A stretch of DNA of 64,000 bases, taken from the NCBI GenBank assembly GCA_015075165.1, contig JABTUY010000011.1:38825-102824 (forward strand). Direction: 5' to 3'. Position 1 is the stretch's first letter. Each line of letters begins with the position of its first letter. The notes under the pieces are model-generated. The model made no database searches. It was not told where the DNA came from and worked only from the letters and a program-made list of their open reading frames with translations. Source of the stretch: Ideonella sp. GTDB taxonomy: Bacteria > Pseudomonadota > Gammaproteobacteria > Burkholderiales > Burkholderiaceae_C. Positions 16,424 through 24,388 of this stretch are shown here, piece after piece. A program made the translations under genes and the position numbers.

Positions 16424-18013
16424 ATGAAAGCCCAGCCCTGCTTCGAAATCGATCCGGCCGCGCCGCAGCGCGACGACAGCATCGCGCTGGCGGTGTACGC
16501 GCCGTTCGGCAGCGACCCCACGCTCAGCCACTACCCCGGCGACAAGCCGCGCCCGGTGCTGAAGCATCCGCTGGTGCGCGCGCTGGCCAAGGTGGCGGGC
16601 CTCGGCATCCACGTGCATGCGCTGATCGACCTGGTCGGCGACGACAGCCACGTGGTGGAGTTCGATGCCGGCCGGACGACGCCGAACGTGGTGTCGGCCT
16701 GGAAGCAGGACATGGCCTCGCCGCACGCGCTGGCCGGCTTCCTGCGCCATGTGCGACTGCACCGGCCGTGCGCGTCGATCGTGCTGGCGCTCGAGGGCCA
16801 TGGCGCGGGCTTCCTGCCGGAGCTGGATACCGCTCAGCTCAGTACCCAGCGTGTGACCGATGGCGGCGCGATCGAGTGGCACACGACTGCCAGCGGCTCG
16901 AACCCGCTGCTGCCCACCGGTTCGCCGATCCTGCCCACCGGCTCGCCGATCCTGCCCACCGGCTCGCCGATCCTGCCGGCCGGGCCGCTGCCGATGTCGA
17001 CGTGGGGCCTCGGCGAGGCACTGCGTCTGGCCACCGACCGCGGCCGGCGTCCGCTGTCGGTGATCCACTTCAACAACTGCTTCAACCTGTCGGTCGAGGT
17101 GCTGCACACCGTGGCGCCATATGCGAGCCACGCCGCCGGCTACTGCAACTACAACTTCTTCACCGCCGGCGAGACCTACCCGGCCGCGTTCGCGCAGTGG
17201 CTGACCAAGGGCCCGCGCACGCCGCATGGGCTGGCGCAGTGGTTCGCGCGCGCCAACCACGCGCGGCTGAAAGCCAAGGGGCACCACCCGACGATCGGCG
17301 GCGTGGTCGCGCTGAGCCAGGTGCGCCCGGCGGTACGCCAGCTCGACCGGCTGGCGCGCGAGCTGACCCGCGTGCTCGCCGTGGCCGACCCGCTGGCGCG
17401 CAAGGCCGAGCGCGACCGCATCCAGGCCGCGATCGCACAGGCGCAGCAGTACGACACCGTGCCCTATGCGCTCGAGATCCCCGACCAGCTCACCGACCTG
17501 GCCAGCTTCGCGCAGGCGCTGCTGGCGCAACCGTTCGCCGGCAACGACGTGCATCGCCATGCCAAGGCGCTGCTGGCGGCGCTGCAAGGCATCAAGGCCT
17601 ACGGCGACACCGACGCACCGTGGGTCGACCTTGGCGTAACGTGGGATTTCAGCGCCGCTGCGCTGGCGATGAACATCTTTCTGCCCGACCCGGGCCTGCA
17701 GGGCGTGTGGGACTGGCGCTCGCCGTACTACCTGGAGCGCACGCCGCCGGCGGGCAAGCCGCCGATCCAGCCACAGGTGATCGAGTTCCTGAAGCAGACC
17801 GGCTGGATCGAGTTCCTGATCGAGTACCACAAGGCCGTGCCGTTCGTCGGCCTGCTGCCGGCGTTGGCGCCGCGCTTCCCGGTCTTCAAGGCCCGCTTCG
17901 ACCCGAAGAACCCCGATGGCGACGGCGGCTCGCAGCCCGGCAAGCCGGGCGGTCCGTCGGGCCCGACGCAGCAAGGCGGCGGCGATCGCAAGTCGGACGG
18001 CTCCGCGGGCTGA
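16424..18013 (+). CDS. Clostripain-like (C11 family) cysteine peptidase
   Basis: A 529-residue caspase-fold cysteine peptidase of the clostripain type. The predicted catalytic pair is His126 in 'ALEGHGAGFLP' and Cys219 in 'IHFNNCFNLSVEVL'; both motifs end hydrophobic strands, as in C11/C14 enzymes, which usually cut after basic residues. There is no signal peptide, so the enzyme appears cytoplasmic. Between the two motifs lies a 7-residue repeat (LPTGSPI x3). The C-terminus is a Gly/Pro/Ser-rich tail. The ATG has a GAGGAG site 8 bases upstream. The gene is divergent from a TPR/winged-helix regulator and followed by a small membrane-protein gene. Confidence 0.85.
   Translation: MKAQPCFEIDPAAPQRDDSIALAVYAPFGSDPTLSHYPGDKPRPVLKHPLVRALAKVAGLGIHVHALIDLVGDDSHVVEFDAGRTTPNVVSAWKQDMASPHALAGFLRHVRLHRPCASIVLALEGHGAGFLPELDTAQLSTQRVTDGGAIEWHTTASGSNPLLPTGSPILPTGSPILPTGSPILPAGPLPMSTWGLGEALRLATDRGRRPLSVIHFNNCFNLSVEVLHTVAPYASHAAGYCNYNFFTAGETYPAAFAQWLTKGPRTPHGLAQWFARANHARLKAKGHHPTIGGVVALSQVRPAVRQLDRLARELTRVLAVADPLARKAERDRIQAAIAQAQQYDTVPYALEIPDQLTDLASFAQALLAQPFAGNDVHRHAKALLAALQGIKAYGDTDAPWVDLGVTWDFSAAALAMNIFLPDPGLQGVWDWRSPYYLERTPPAGKPPIQPQVIEFLKQTGWIEFLIEYHKAVPFVGLLPALAPRFPVFKARFDPKNPDGDGGSQPGKPGGPSGPTQQGGGDRKSDGSAG
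16910..16993 (+). repeat. 21-bp tandem repeat within the clostripain-like gene
   Basis: Three near-identical 21-base units (16910-16930, 16931-16951, 16952-16972; a single base differs between units 1 and 2) encode LPTGSPI, followed by a degenerate fourth unit (LPAGPLP). The near identity implies recent expansion, and copy number probably varies between strains. The array is in frame and lies between the catalytic His and Cys. Confidence 0.9.
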
Positions 18014-18240
18014 GATCTGACCCGAGCCGGTTGCGATGCGCTGATCGAGCACTCGCCCGGTCGAGCCGACCGTCGCCCGGCGCAGCGGCCGGGTCGTGCA
18101 GCACGCGCCTCGTTTTCCCGGCGGGACGCCAGATCGCACCCCCATCGGAGCCAATCGTCTAGCGATCGTCTACTCGGGCGACCGGTGCCGTCGCAGGCAT
18201 GCGTCGCAATGCGACGCCGCCTTCGCTGAAATGCCCTCCG

Positions 18241-18262
18241 AGCCGCCGAAGTTCTGGCGGCT
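18241..18262 (+). promoter_or_regulatory. Leader hairpin before the small membrane-protein gene
   Basis: AGCCGCC (18241-18247) and GGCGGCT (18256-18262) form a perfect 7-bp stem with an 8-base loop, three bases before the GGAGGA ribosome-binding site (18265-18270). It might influence translation. The rest of the spacer from 18014 holds a repeated 'atcgtct' but no gene. Confidence 0.35.
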
Positions 18263-18277
18263 ACGGAGGAACCCGCG

Positions 18278-18604
18278 ATGACTTCGATTCCCACCCTGAA
18301 CGATGTGCTGCCGTGCCCGGCACCCCGTCCGCTGCGGCCCTGGCCAACGCTCGTGCCGCCCGACAAGGCGCCGCCGCCGAAGCCGCTGGTGATGGGCGGC
18401 ACGCTGCCGCCGGGGCCCGCTGCGGCGCGCCTGCAAACCCGCTGGCAGCTCGACTCGGCGCCGCAGTTCCCGATCGAGCCGGGCAACGACCCGGTGCGAC
18501 GTCTGCACGACCACGATCGCGCCGGCATGGCGCTGCTCGGGCTCGTGCTGTGCGCGACGGTGACGATCGCGCTGCTGGGTTTCGGGCTGCAGATTCTTCA
18601 GTGA
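18278..18604 (+). CDS. Hypothetical small C-tail-anchored membrane protein
   Basis: A 108-residue protein of unknown function. The first 80 residues are hydrophilic and very proline-rich ('PCPAPRPLRPWPTLVPP', 'KAPPPKPL'). One hydrophobic helix of about 20 residues at the C-terminus ('MALLGLVLCATVTIALLGFG', about 83-102) would anchor it with the N-terminus probably in the cytoplasm. It has a good GGAGGA site. It follows the clostripain-like gene on the same strand after 264 bases, so it may or may not belong to that unit. Confidence 0.6.
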   Translation: MTSIPTLNDVLPCPAPRPLRPWPTLVPPDKAPPPKPLVMGGTLPPGPAAARLQTRWQLDSAPQFPIEPGNDPVRRLHDHDRAGMALLGLVLCATVTIALLGFGLQILQ

Positions 18605-18803
18605 GCGCAAGCTCACTGCGTTGCGAACAACAGCCGGCTGGTCACCCGCCAGCCGGCACGGCGCGCGCTGCCGCACGGGCTCGTCGCGCCTGTCGCTGCC
18701 ACCTGCAGTTCGGACGCGTGGCGCGGCGGTGCATCGCGCAGCAGTCGCGGTACACCGCGGGCTTGCGTACAGTGCGCGCCAGCCCGCAACGCCTGCCCGT
18801 ACC

Positions 18804-20219
18804 GTGTCCAGTCCCCCCGCAATCCCCACTTCGCCGTGGCAGCGCTTTGCCGCCGCCAGCGTGCGAGCGTTTCATGCTTACGCGGGCTGGCTGGTCGGCC
18901 TGAGCTGGGGGCGCTTCGCGCTGCTGTCGATCCTGCTGATGGTCGCCGCGGCGGTGCTGCAGAACATTCCACCGTTCAGCTGGCGCACCAGCGAAGTCCT
19001 GACCATCGACGAACCTGTCGCGCCGAAACCACCGAAGCCGCCCGCCGATCGCGAGCCGGTGATCAAGATCGAGAAGGCCAAGCCCGGACCCAAGAGCGAT
19101 CGCAGCTACGAGATCACGATCGACTCGCGCGGCGTGCGCATCACGCCGAAGTCGGCCGGCGAGCCCGCCAGCTCGCCGGCGCCAACGGCCAGCGCGGCGT
19201 CGGCCGCGGCCGAGCCGGCCGAGCACAAGGGCCCGTCGGTCGAGATCAAGCTGCCGCCCGGCGCCACCAGCGAGGCGGTGCGCGAGGCCGTCGAGGAGGC
19301 GCGACGCGAGATCGTCGACGCGATCGAGGAGGCCGCACGCGACCGGGAAGAGGCCGCGCGCGACGCGGCCGAGGCCGCCGAGGGGCCGCCGGCGACCCGG
19401 CAGCGGCGCGGCGTGCGCGTGCGCACCACGCACCTGGGCGATCCGCTGCCCGAGCTGGCGTTCTTCTGGGTCGTGGCGTCGCTGATCGTCAAGGTCACCT
19501 ACAAGCGACAGATCCAGGCCGAGGCGCAGGCCGCGCAGGCCACCGAGACGGCCGAGGCCGAATCGCTGAAGCGCCAGGTGGTCGAGGCGCGCATGGCGGC
19601 GATGCAGGCGCAGGTGGAGCCGCACTTCCTGTTCAACACGCTGGCATCGATCGACCACCTGATCGAAACCGACCCAGCGCGCGCCAGCACGATGCAGAAG
19701 AACCTGATCGCGCTGCTGCGTGCATCGATGCCGACCATGCGCGAGGCCAGCAGCAACGGCGCGCCGCGCGAGCTGGCGCGCGAGATGGCGGTGATCCGGC
19801 CGTACCTCGAGATCCTGAAGGTGCGGATGGAGGAGCGGCTGGCCGTGCGCGTCGACGTGCCCGAAGGCCTGTTGTCGGCCGAGTTCCCGCCGATGATGAT
19901 CCAGAGCCTGGTCGAGAATGCCGTCAAGCACGGCCTCGAACCGAAGGCCGACGGCGGCGAGATCGCGATCCGCGCCGAGATCGTGCACGGCAAACTCGCC
20001 GTCACCGTGGCCGACACCGGGCTGGGTTTCGGCAAGGCGGCCACCGCTGGTACCGGCGTGGGGCTGGCCAACATCCGCGAGCGGCTGCTGCTGCTGTACG
20101 GCGCGCAGGCCAGCTTGACGATCGCCGAGAACCAACCCAGCGGCACCGCGGTGACGATCACCGTGCCGTACAAGACGGTGGCCAGCGCGGCGGCGCCGGC
20201 GGCCACGGCGACGGCATGA
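18804..20219 (+). CDS. LytS-type sensor histidine kinase
   Basis: Sensor kinase of the LytS/AlgZ type (His_kinase + HATPase_c), partner of the LytTR regulator two genes on. The 471-residue product has one membrane helix near 35-53 and another near 214-230. A roughly 155-residue stretch between them is Pro/Glu/Ala-rich with a charged, probably helical segment ('AREEA'-like repeats) and should lie in the periplasm. The phospho-acceptor is His274 in 'QVEPHFLFNTLASIDHL'; the ATP site has 'ENAVKHG' and 'VADTGLGFGKA'. The GTG at 18804 is chosen because a -10-like TACAGT (18768-18773) lies between it and the upstream in-frame ATG. Confidence 0.9.
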   Translation: MSSPPAIPTSPWQRFAAASVRAFHAYAGWLVGLSWGRFALLSILLMVAAAVLQNIPPFSWRTSEVLTIDEPVAPKPPKPPADREPVIKIEKAKPGPKSDRSYEITIDSRGVRITPKSAGEPASSPAPTASAASAAAEPAEHKGPSVEIKLPPGATSEAVREAVEEARREIVDAIEEAARDREEAARDAAEAAEGPPATRQRRGVRVRTTHLGDPLPELAFFWVVASLIVKVTYKRQIQAEAQAAQATETAEAESLKRQVVEARMAAMQAQVEPHFLFNTLASIDHLIETDPARASTMQKNLIALLRASMPTMREASSNGAPRELAREMAVIRPYLEILKVRMEERLAVRVDVPEGLLSAEFPPMMIQSLVENAVKHGLEPKADGGEIAIRAEIVHGKLAVTVADTGLGFGKAATAGTGVGLANIRERLLLLYGAQASLTIAENQPSGTAVTITVPYKTVASAAAPAATATA

Positions 20220-20599
20220 GGGATTCGATGACGCGCCGCGCGTCGCCGTGGCTGTGGACCGTGGCGCTGGCCACGGTGGGGCTGGCGCTGGTGCTCGCCG
20301 CGTTCGGCGCCTGGTTGCTGCTCGACGTGCTGCCGCCGGGCACCGAGCTCGTCGTCGACGGCCGGCACTTCGTGCTGCACGAATGGCTGCCCGCTTCCGC
20401 CGGTGGCTGGCTGCTGGTGGCAGCCGGCGTGCTGGCGGTTGCGCTGCTGCTGGTGATCGTCGTGCCGCTGGTGCTGTTGGCGGCGCTGGTGGTGTCGGCG
20501 ATCGTCGGCGGCGCCAGCCTCGGCGCGCTGCTGCTGGCGCTGCTGGCCTTGCCGGTGCTGCTGCTGCGCCGCCACCGCCGCAAGGCCGGCCCGGGCTGA
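20216..20599 (+). CDS. Hypothetical membrane protein between kinase and regulator
   Basis: A 127-residue protein with about three hydrophobic helices: 13-33, then 60-85 and 88-112, which are rich in Leu/Val/Ala. It ends in a basic tail ('LLRRHRRKAGPG'). No named family is recognised. Its ATG overlaps the kinase stop (ATGA), so translation is coupled, and it ends 13 bases before the LytTR gene. A role in the membrane sensing part of this two-component system is an inference from the arrangement. Confidence 0.75.
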   Translation: MRDSMTRRASPWLWTVALATVGLALVLAAFGAWLLLDVLPPGTELVVDGRHFVLHEWLPASAGGWLLVAAGVLAVALLLVIVVPLVLLAALVVSAIVGGASLGALLLALLALPVLLLRRHRRKAGPG

Positions 20600-20600
20600 C

Positions 20601-20606
20601 GACAAT
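20601..20606 (+). promoter_or_regulatory. Candidate -10 box of the LytTR regulator gene
   Basis: GACAAT ends 6 bases before the ATG at 20613. With normal -10 spacing the transcript would start at the start codon, so the regulator may also be made from a leaderless message in addition to read-through from the kinase operon. No ribosome-binding site is visible. Confidence 0.4.
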
Positions 20607-20612
20607 GCACGC

Positions 20613-21422
20613 ATGAACGACACCCTCACCCGCGCCGTGCTGGCCGACGATGAACGCCTGATGCGCGAGCAGATGCGCGCGCGGCTGGCCGAGGTCTGGC
20701 CCGAGCTGCAGATCGTCGCCGAGGCGAAGAACGGGCTCGAGGCCGTGCAGGCGGTGCGCGACCAGCGGCCCGACATCGTGTTCCTCGACATCCGCATGCC
20801 CGGCCTCAGCGGTGTCGAGGCGGCACGGCAGATCGCACAGCTCGAGCACGACGACGACGCACTGCTGCCCGAGATCGTGTTCGTCACCGCGTACGACCAG
20901 TACGCGGTGGAGGCGTTCGAGCACGGTGCGGCCGACTACGTGCTCAAGCCCGCCGAGCGCGAGCGCCTCGCGCTGACGGTGCAGCGGCTGAAGCAGCGGC
21001 TGGCCACGCGCGGCACGGCCGACGCCACGCCGGGTGCACCGATCCAGCAGTTGCTGCACCGCTTGTCGGCGCAGCTGAACCCCGGCGCCGCGCCGGGCTA
21101 CCTGAAGTGGATCCAGGCCAGCGTCGGCTCGAGCATCCAGATGATCCCGGTGGCCGACGTGCTGTTCTTCATCAGCGACGAGAAGTACACCCGCGTGCAG
21201 ACCGCGCAGCTCGAGGCGCTGATCCGCAAGCCGATCAAGGAGCTGGTCGACGAGCTCGACCCGCACCTGTTCTGGCAGATCCACCGCTCGACGCTGGTCA
21301 ACATCAACGCGGTGGCCGCGGTCACGCGCGACCTGCGCGGCCGGCAGATCGTCAGCGTGAAGGGCCACCCCGAGAAGCTCGAGGTCAGCCGCGGCTACAC
21401 CGGGTTGTTCAAGGGGATGTAG
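20613..21422 (+). CDS. LytTR family response regulator
   Basis: DNA-binding response regulator of the AlgR/LytR type, 269 residues. The receiver domain has Asp12/Asp13 ('LADDERL'), the phospho-acceptor Asp59 in 'DIVFLDIRMPGLSG' and Lys at 'VLKPAERERL'. The C-terminal LytTR domain (about 165-269) shows 'IPVADVLFFISDEKYTRV', 'FWQIHRSTLVNINAV' and the closing 'VSRGYTGLFKGM'. It should be phosphorylated by the LytS-type kinase encoded just upstream. Target genes cannot be read from the sequence. Confidence 0.95.
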   Translation: MNDTLTRAVLADDERLMREQMRARLAEVWPELQIVAEAKNGLEAVQAVRDQRPDIVFLDIRMPGLSGVEAARQIAQLEHDDDALLPEIVFVTAYDQYAVEAFEHGAADYVLKPAERERLALTVQRLKQRLATRGTADATPGAPIQQLLHRLSAQLNPGAAPGYLKWIQASVGSSIQMIPVADVLFFISDEKYTRVQTAQLEALIRKPIKELVDELDPHLFWQIHRSTLVNINAVAAVTRDLRGRQIVSVKGHPEKLEVSRGYTGLFKGM

Positions 21423-21432
21423 CCGAGCCCGC

Positions 21433-22176
21433 TCAGGGCGCCGCGGGCGTCGGCGCCGCGTTCGACCAGCGCGCGATGCACCACTGCGCCGACCAGTAGG
21501 TGGCCAGGATCCACAAGCTCGCGGCCGGCAGCGGCACGGCGAACCGGTTGATCGCCAGCAGCGCGTCGGAGCACAGGAACAGCGCGCCGCCGATCGCCAC
21601 CAGCCGCGCCGCTGCGGCAGCGCCACCGCGTTCAACCTGTGCGGCGCCGGCTTCGCCGCGTGCGGCCTGTGCGACGCCAGGATCCCCGCGTGCCACGAGC
21701 CACAGCACCGCCGCCTGCGACGCCATCGCCGCCAGTGCCACCACGTAGGCCAGCACCGGTACGCGCAACGCGCCGCGCACATGCGGCCACAACACGGCGA
21801 GCACGCCGAAGGCCACCACCGCATAGCACGCGAACGCGAGCGGCCGGGCCGCGAAGCGAACGCGGCGCGTGAAAGCGCCGATGTAGCACAGGTGCGCGAG
21901 CAGAAACGCAACCAAGCCAGGCAGGAAACCCTGCTTCGGCCACAGCAGCGCGACATCGCCCACCAGCGACAGCAGCAAACCGGCCAGCACGAACCGCTGC
22001 ACGCGCGACGCGACGCGCCAGCCACCGACGGGCCACGCGCGCGCGAGGATCAGCACGGTGGCCAGCGGCTTGCAGGCGAAGACCAGCGCCGGTGCGGCCA
22101 GCGCCCACGACGAGCCGGCGATGGCCAGCAGCGCACTGGCCAAAATCGCCGCGTCGAGCGCGCGCGTTCGGCTCAT
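21433..22176 (-). CDS. Lysoplasmalogenase family protein (YhhN/TMEM86)
   Basis: An integral membrane protein of 247 residues with about eight helices. Family members hydrolyse the vinyl-ether bond of lysoplasmalogens; bacterial roles are less clear. Recognisable family motifs are 'FACKPLATVLIL' (about 34-45), 'LSLVGDVALLWP' (about 69-80), 'YIGAFTRR' and 'FLCSDALLAINRF' near the C-terminus, which supply the conserved Lys and Asp residues. A 25-residue Ala/Gly-rich cytoplasmic-looking loop is inserted near 170-195. Its ATG overlaps the stop of the helicase gene (ATGA), so it is the second gene of that operon and convergent with the LytTR gene. Confidence 0.88.
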   Translation of the reverse strand: MSRTRALDAAILASALLAIAGSSWALAAPALVFACKPLATVLILARAWPVGGWRVASRVQRFVLAGLLLSLVGDVALLWPKQGFLPGLVAFLLAHLCYIGAFTRRVRFAARPLAFACYAVVAFGVLAVLWPHVRGALRVPVLAYVVALAAMASQAAVLWLVARGDPGVAQAARGEAGAAQVERGGAAAAARLVAIGGALFLCSDALLAINRFAVPLPAASLWILATYWSAQWCIARWSNAAPTPAAP

Positions 22177-24248
22177 GGCTCCGCCTCGGCCGGCCGCGCC
22201 GTCTTGGCCAGCAACTCGGCACGCAACTGCTTCAGGCGCTCGCGCGGGTCGACCTTGGCGCGCGCCTCGTCGAGCTTCATCTCCGCGATGAAGCGGCTGG
22301 GCTGCGCGGCCACGGTGTCGCGGCCGCGCTTGCGCCGCTTCAGCGTGCTGAGCGCGAGCGTGCGCTGCGCGCGCGTGACGCCCACGTACATCAGGCGGCG
22401 CTCCTCCTCGAGCCGCTGCGCGGTGACCGGCTCGGCCTCGCTCGCGAACGGCAGCAGGCCCTCGTTGACGCCGGCCAGCATCACGTGCGGCCACTCGAGC
22501 CCCTTGGCGGCATGCAGCGTCGACAGCGTGACCACGTCGGCATCGTCGCCGCGCTCGGCAATGCTGTGCATCAGGCTGATCGTCTGCGCCACCTGCAGCA
22601 CGCTGGTGGCCTCGCGCGCCACGCCATCGGCGCCGGCCTCGCCGCCGCAGCGGCGCGCCACCCAGTCGACGAACTCGAGCACGTTGGCCCAGCGCGCCTC
22701 GGCGAGCCTGGCCCGGTCTTCGCCCTCGTGCAGATGCTGCTCGTAGCCGATGTCGGCGAGCCAGCCGGTCAGCAGTGTGCGCGCCGCCTCGGTGCCGGTG
22801 GTATGGCGCGCGCGGTACTCCAGGTCGTTGACGAAGCGGCCGTACTCGCGCAGCGCATCCACCGCCTTGCGCGGCAGCGCGCCGCCCAGGCTCTCGACGA
22901 ACAGCGCCTCGAACAGCGAGACCTTCCACTTGGCGGCGAACTCGCCGAGCGCGGCCAGGCTCTGGTGGCCGATGCCGCGCTTCGGTGCCGTCACCGCGCG
23001 CAGGAAGGCCGGGTCGTCGTCGTTGTTGACCAGCAGACGCAGCCAGGCGCACAGGTCCTTGATCTCGGCGCGGTCGAAGAAGCTTTGTCCACCGGAGACC
23101 TGGTAAGGCATCTGCGCACGCCGCAAGGCCTGCTCGAACACCTTGGCCTGGTGGTTGGCGCGGTACAGCAGCGCGAAGTCGCGCCAGCGTGCGGGTGCAT
23201 CGCCGGGGGTGCCGGCGCGGCGCGCCTGGATCCACGCCACCGCGCGTTCGGCCTCGTGCTCCTCGTTGTCGCACTCGATGCGCTTGACCGGCTCGCCCTC
23301 GCCGAGCTCGCTCCACAGCTTCTTGGCGAACAGCTTCGGGTTGGCCGCGATCACGTGGTTGGCCGCGCGCAGGATCGCGCCGGTGGAGCGGTAGTTCTGC
23401 TCCAGCATGACGACCTCGAGCGCCGGGTAGTCCTGCGGCAGGCGCTTCAGGTTGTCGATCGTCGCGCCGCGCCAGCCGTAGATGCTTTGGTCGTCGTCGC
23501 CCACCGCGGTGAACGGGTTGGCGCCGCGTGCGCCGGTCGTCGCGTCGCCGACCAACGCCTTCAGCAGTTCGTACTGCACCGCGTTGGTGTCCTGCACCTC
23601 GTCGATCAGCACGTGCGCCAGGCGCTGCTGCCAGAGCTGGCGCACGTCGTCGTGCATGCGCAGCAGCTTCAGCGGCAGGCCGATCAGGTCGTCGAAGTCG
23701 GTGGCCTGGTAGGCGGCCAACCGCTCCTCGTAGCGCCGCATCACGCGCGCGGCGACGCGCTCGTCGGCGGCGGCGGCGGCCTGCTCAGCGCCGTCGGCCG
23801 TCAGGCCCTGGTTCTTCCAGCGGCTGATCGTCCATTGCCAGCGCCGCGCTTGCGCGGCATCGGTGGTGCCGCCGGCGTCGCGCAGCACGGCCAGCACGTC
23901 GTCGCTGTCGAGGATCGAGAAGCGCGGCTTCAGGCCCAGCGCCTCGCCATGCTCGCGCAGGATGCGCACGCCCAGCGCGTGGAAGGTGCACAGCACCAGC
24001 GCCTGCGCTGCGCGGCCGCCGACCATGGCGCGGGCGCGCTCGCGCATCTCGGCCGCAGCCTTGTTGGTGAACGTGATCGCCGCGATCTGCGGTGCCTCGA
24101 CGCCGCCGCGCAGCAGGTGCGCGATCTTGTGCACGATCACCCGCGTCTTGCCCGAGCCGGCGCCGGCCAGCACCAGGCAGGGCCCGCGCGTGTGATGCAC
24201 CGCGCGCAGCTGCGCGGCGTTCAGCGTGGCGGTGGCGGGCGGGCTCAT
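22173..24248 (-). CDS. rep: UvrD/Rep-type ATP-dependent DNA helicase
   Basis: A 3'-5' superfamily 1 DNA helicase of 691 residues. Walker A 'LAGAGSGKTRV' lies at about 27-37, motif Ia 'ITFTNKAAAEMRER', motif II 'VLIDEVQDTN', motif III 'AVGDDDQSIYGWRGA', motif IV 'LEQNYRST', motif V 'TLHAAKGLEWPHV' and motif VI 'EERRLMYVGVTRAQ'. Length and the N-terminus ('LNAAQLRAV') fit Rep, which supports replication-fork restart, better than UvrD, which is usually longer; the assignment between the two is by resemblance only. The ATG at 24248 places the N-terminus at the first helicase motif. The lysoplasmalogenase gene follows with a 4-base overlap. Confidence 0.92.
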   Translation of the reverse strand: MSPPATATLNAAQLRAVHHTRGPCLVLAGAGSGKTRVIVHKIAHLLRGGVEAPQIAAITFTNKAAAEMRERARAMVGGRAAQALVLCTFHALGVRILREHGEALGLKPRFSILDSDDVLAVLRDAGGTTDAAQARRWQWTISRWKNQGLTADGAEQAAAAADERVAARVMRRYEERLAAYQATDFDDLIGLPLKLLRMHDDVRQLWQQRLAHVLIDEVQDTNAVQYELLKALVGDATTGARGANPFTAVGDDDQSIYGWRGATIDNLKRLPQDYPALEVVMLEQNYRSTGAILRAANHVIAANPKLFAKKLWSELGEGEPVKRIECDNEEHEAERAVAWIQARRAGTPGDAPARWRDFALLYRANHQAKVFEQALRRAQMPYQVSGGQSFFDRAEIKDLCAWLRLLVNNDDDPAFLRAVTAPKRGIGHQSLAALGEFAAKWKVSLFEALFVESLGGALPRKAVDALREYGRFVNDLEYRARHTTGTEAARTLLTGWLADIGYEQHLHEGEDRARLAEARWANVLEFVDWVARRCGGEAGADGVAREATSVLQVAQTISLMHSIAERGDDADVVTLSTLHAAKGLEWPHVMLAGVNEGLLPFASEAEPVTAQRLEEERRLMYVGVTRAQRTLALSTLKRRKRGRDTVAAQPSRFIAEMKLDEARAKVDPRERLKQLRAELLAKTARPAEAEP

Positions 24249-24333
24249 GCGAACTCGTGCGGCGCGAACTCGTGCAGCGCGGCGGGCGATGATAGCCACG
24301 CACCCGCGCGCCGGGCGGTGTGCGGCGTTGTGG

Positions 24334-24339
24334 TATGAA
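24334..24339 (+). promoter_or_regulatory. Candidate -10 box of the PhoD gene
   Basis: TATGAA lies in the divergent spacer between the helicase and the PhoD-type phosphatase. If it is the -10, transcription starts near 24346 and the in-frame ATGs at 24320 and 24335 cannot be used. This supports the start at 24389. Confidence 0.4.
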
Positions 24340-24388
24340 GCCCGTGCAGCGCCGCGCTGCCCGCAACCTGCCCGCCACCCGTCGCCCG

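Noticed and set aside
16910..16993. LPTGSPI units as LPxTG-type sortase signals
   Set aside because: The motif is LPTGS rather than LPxTG, lies mid-protein in a protein with no signal peptide, and no hydrophobic stretch with a basic tail follows.
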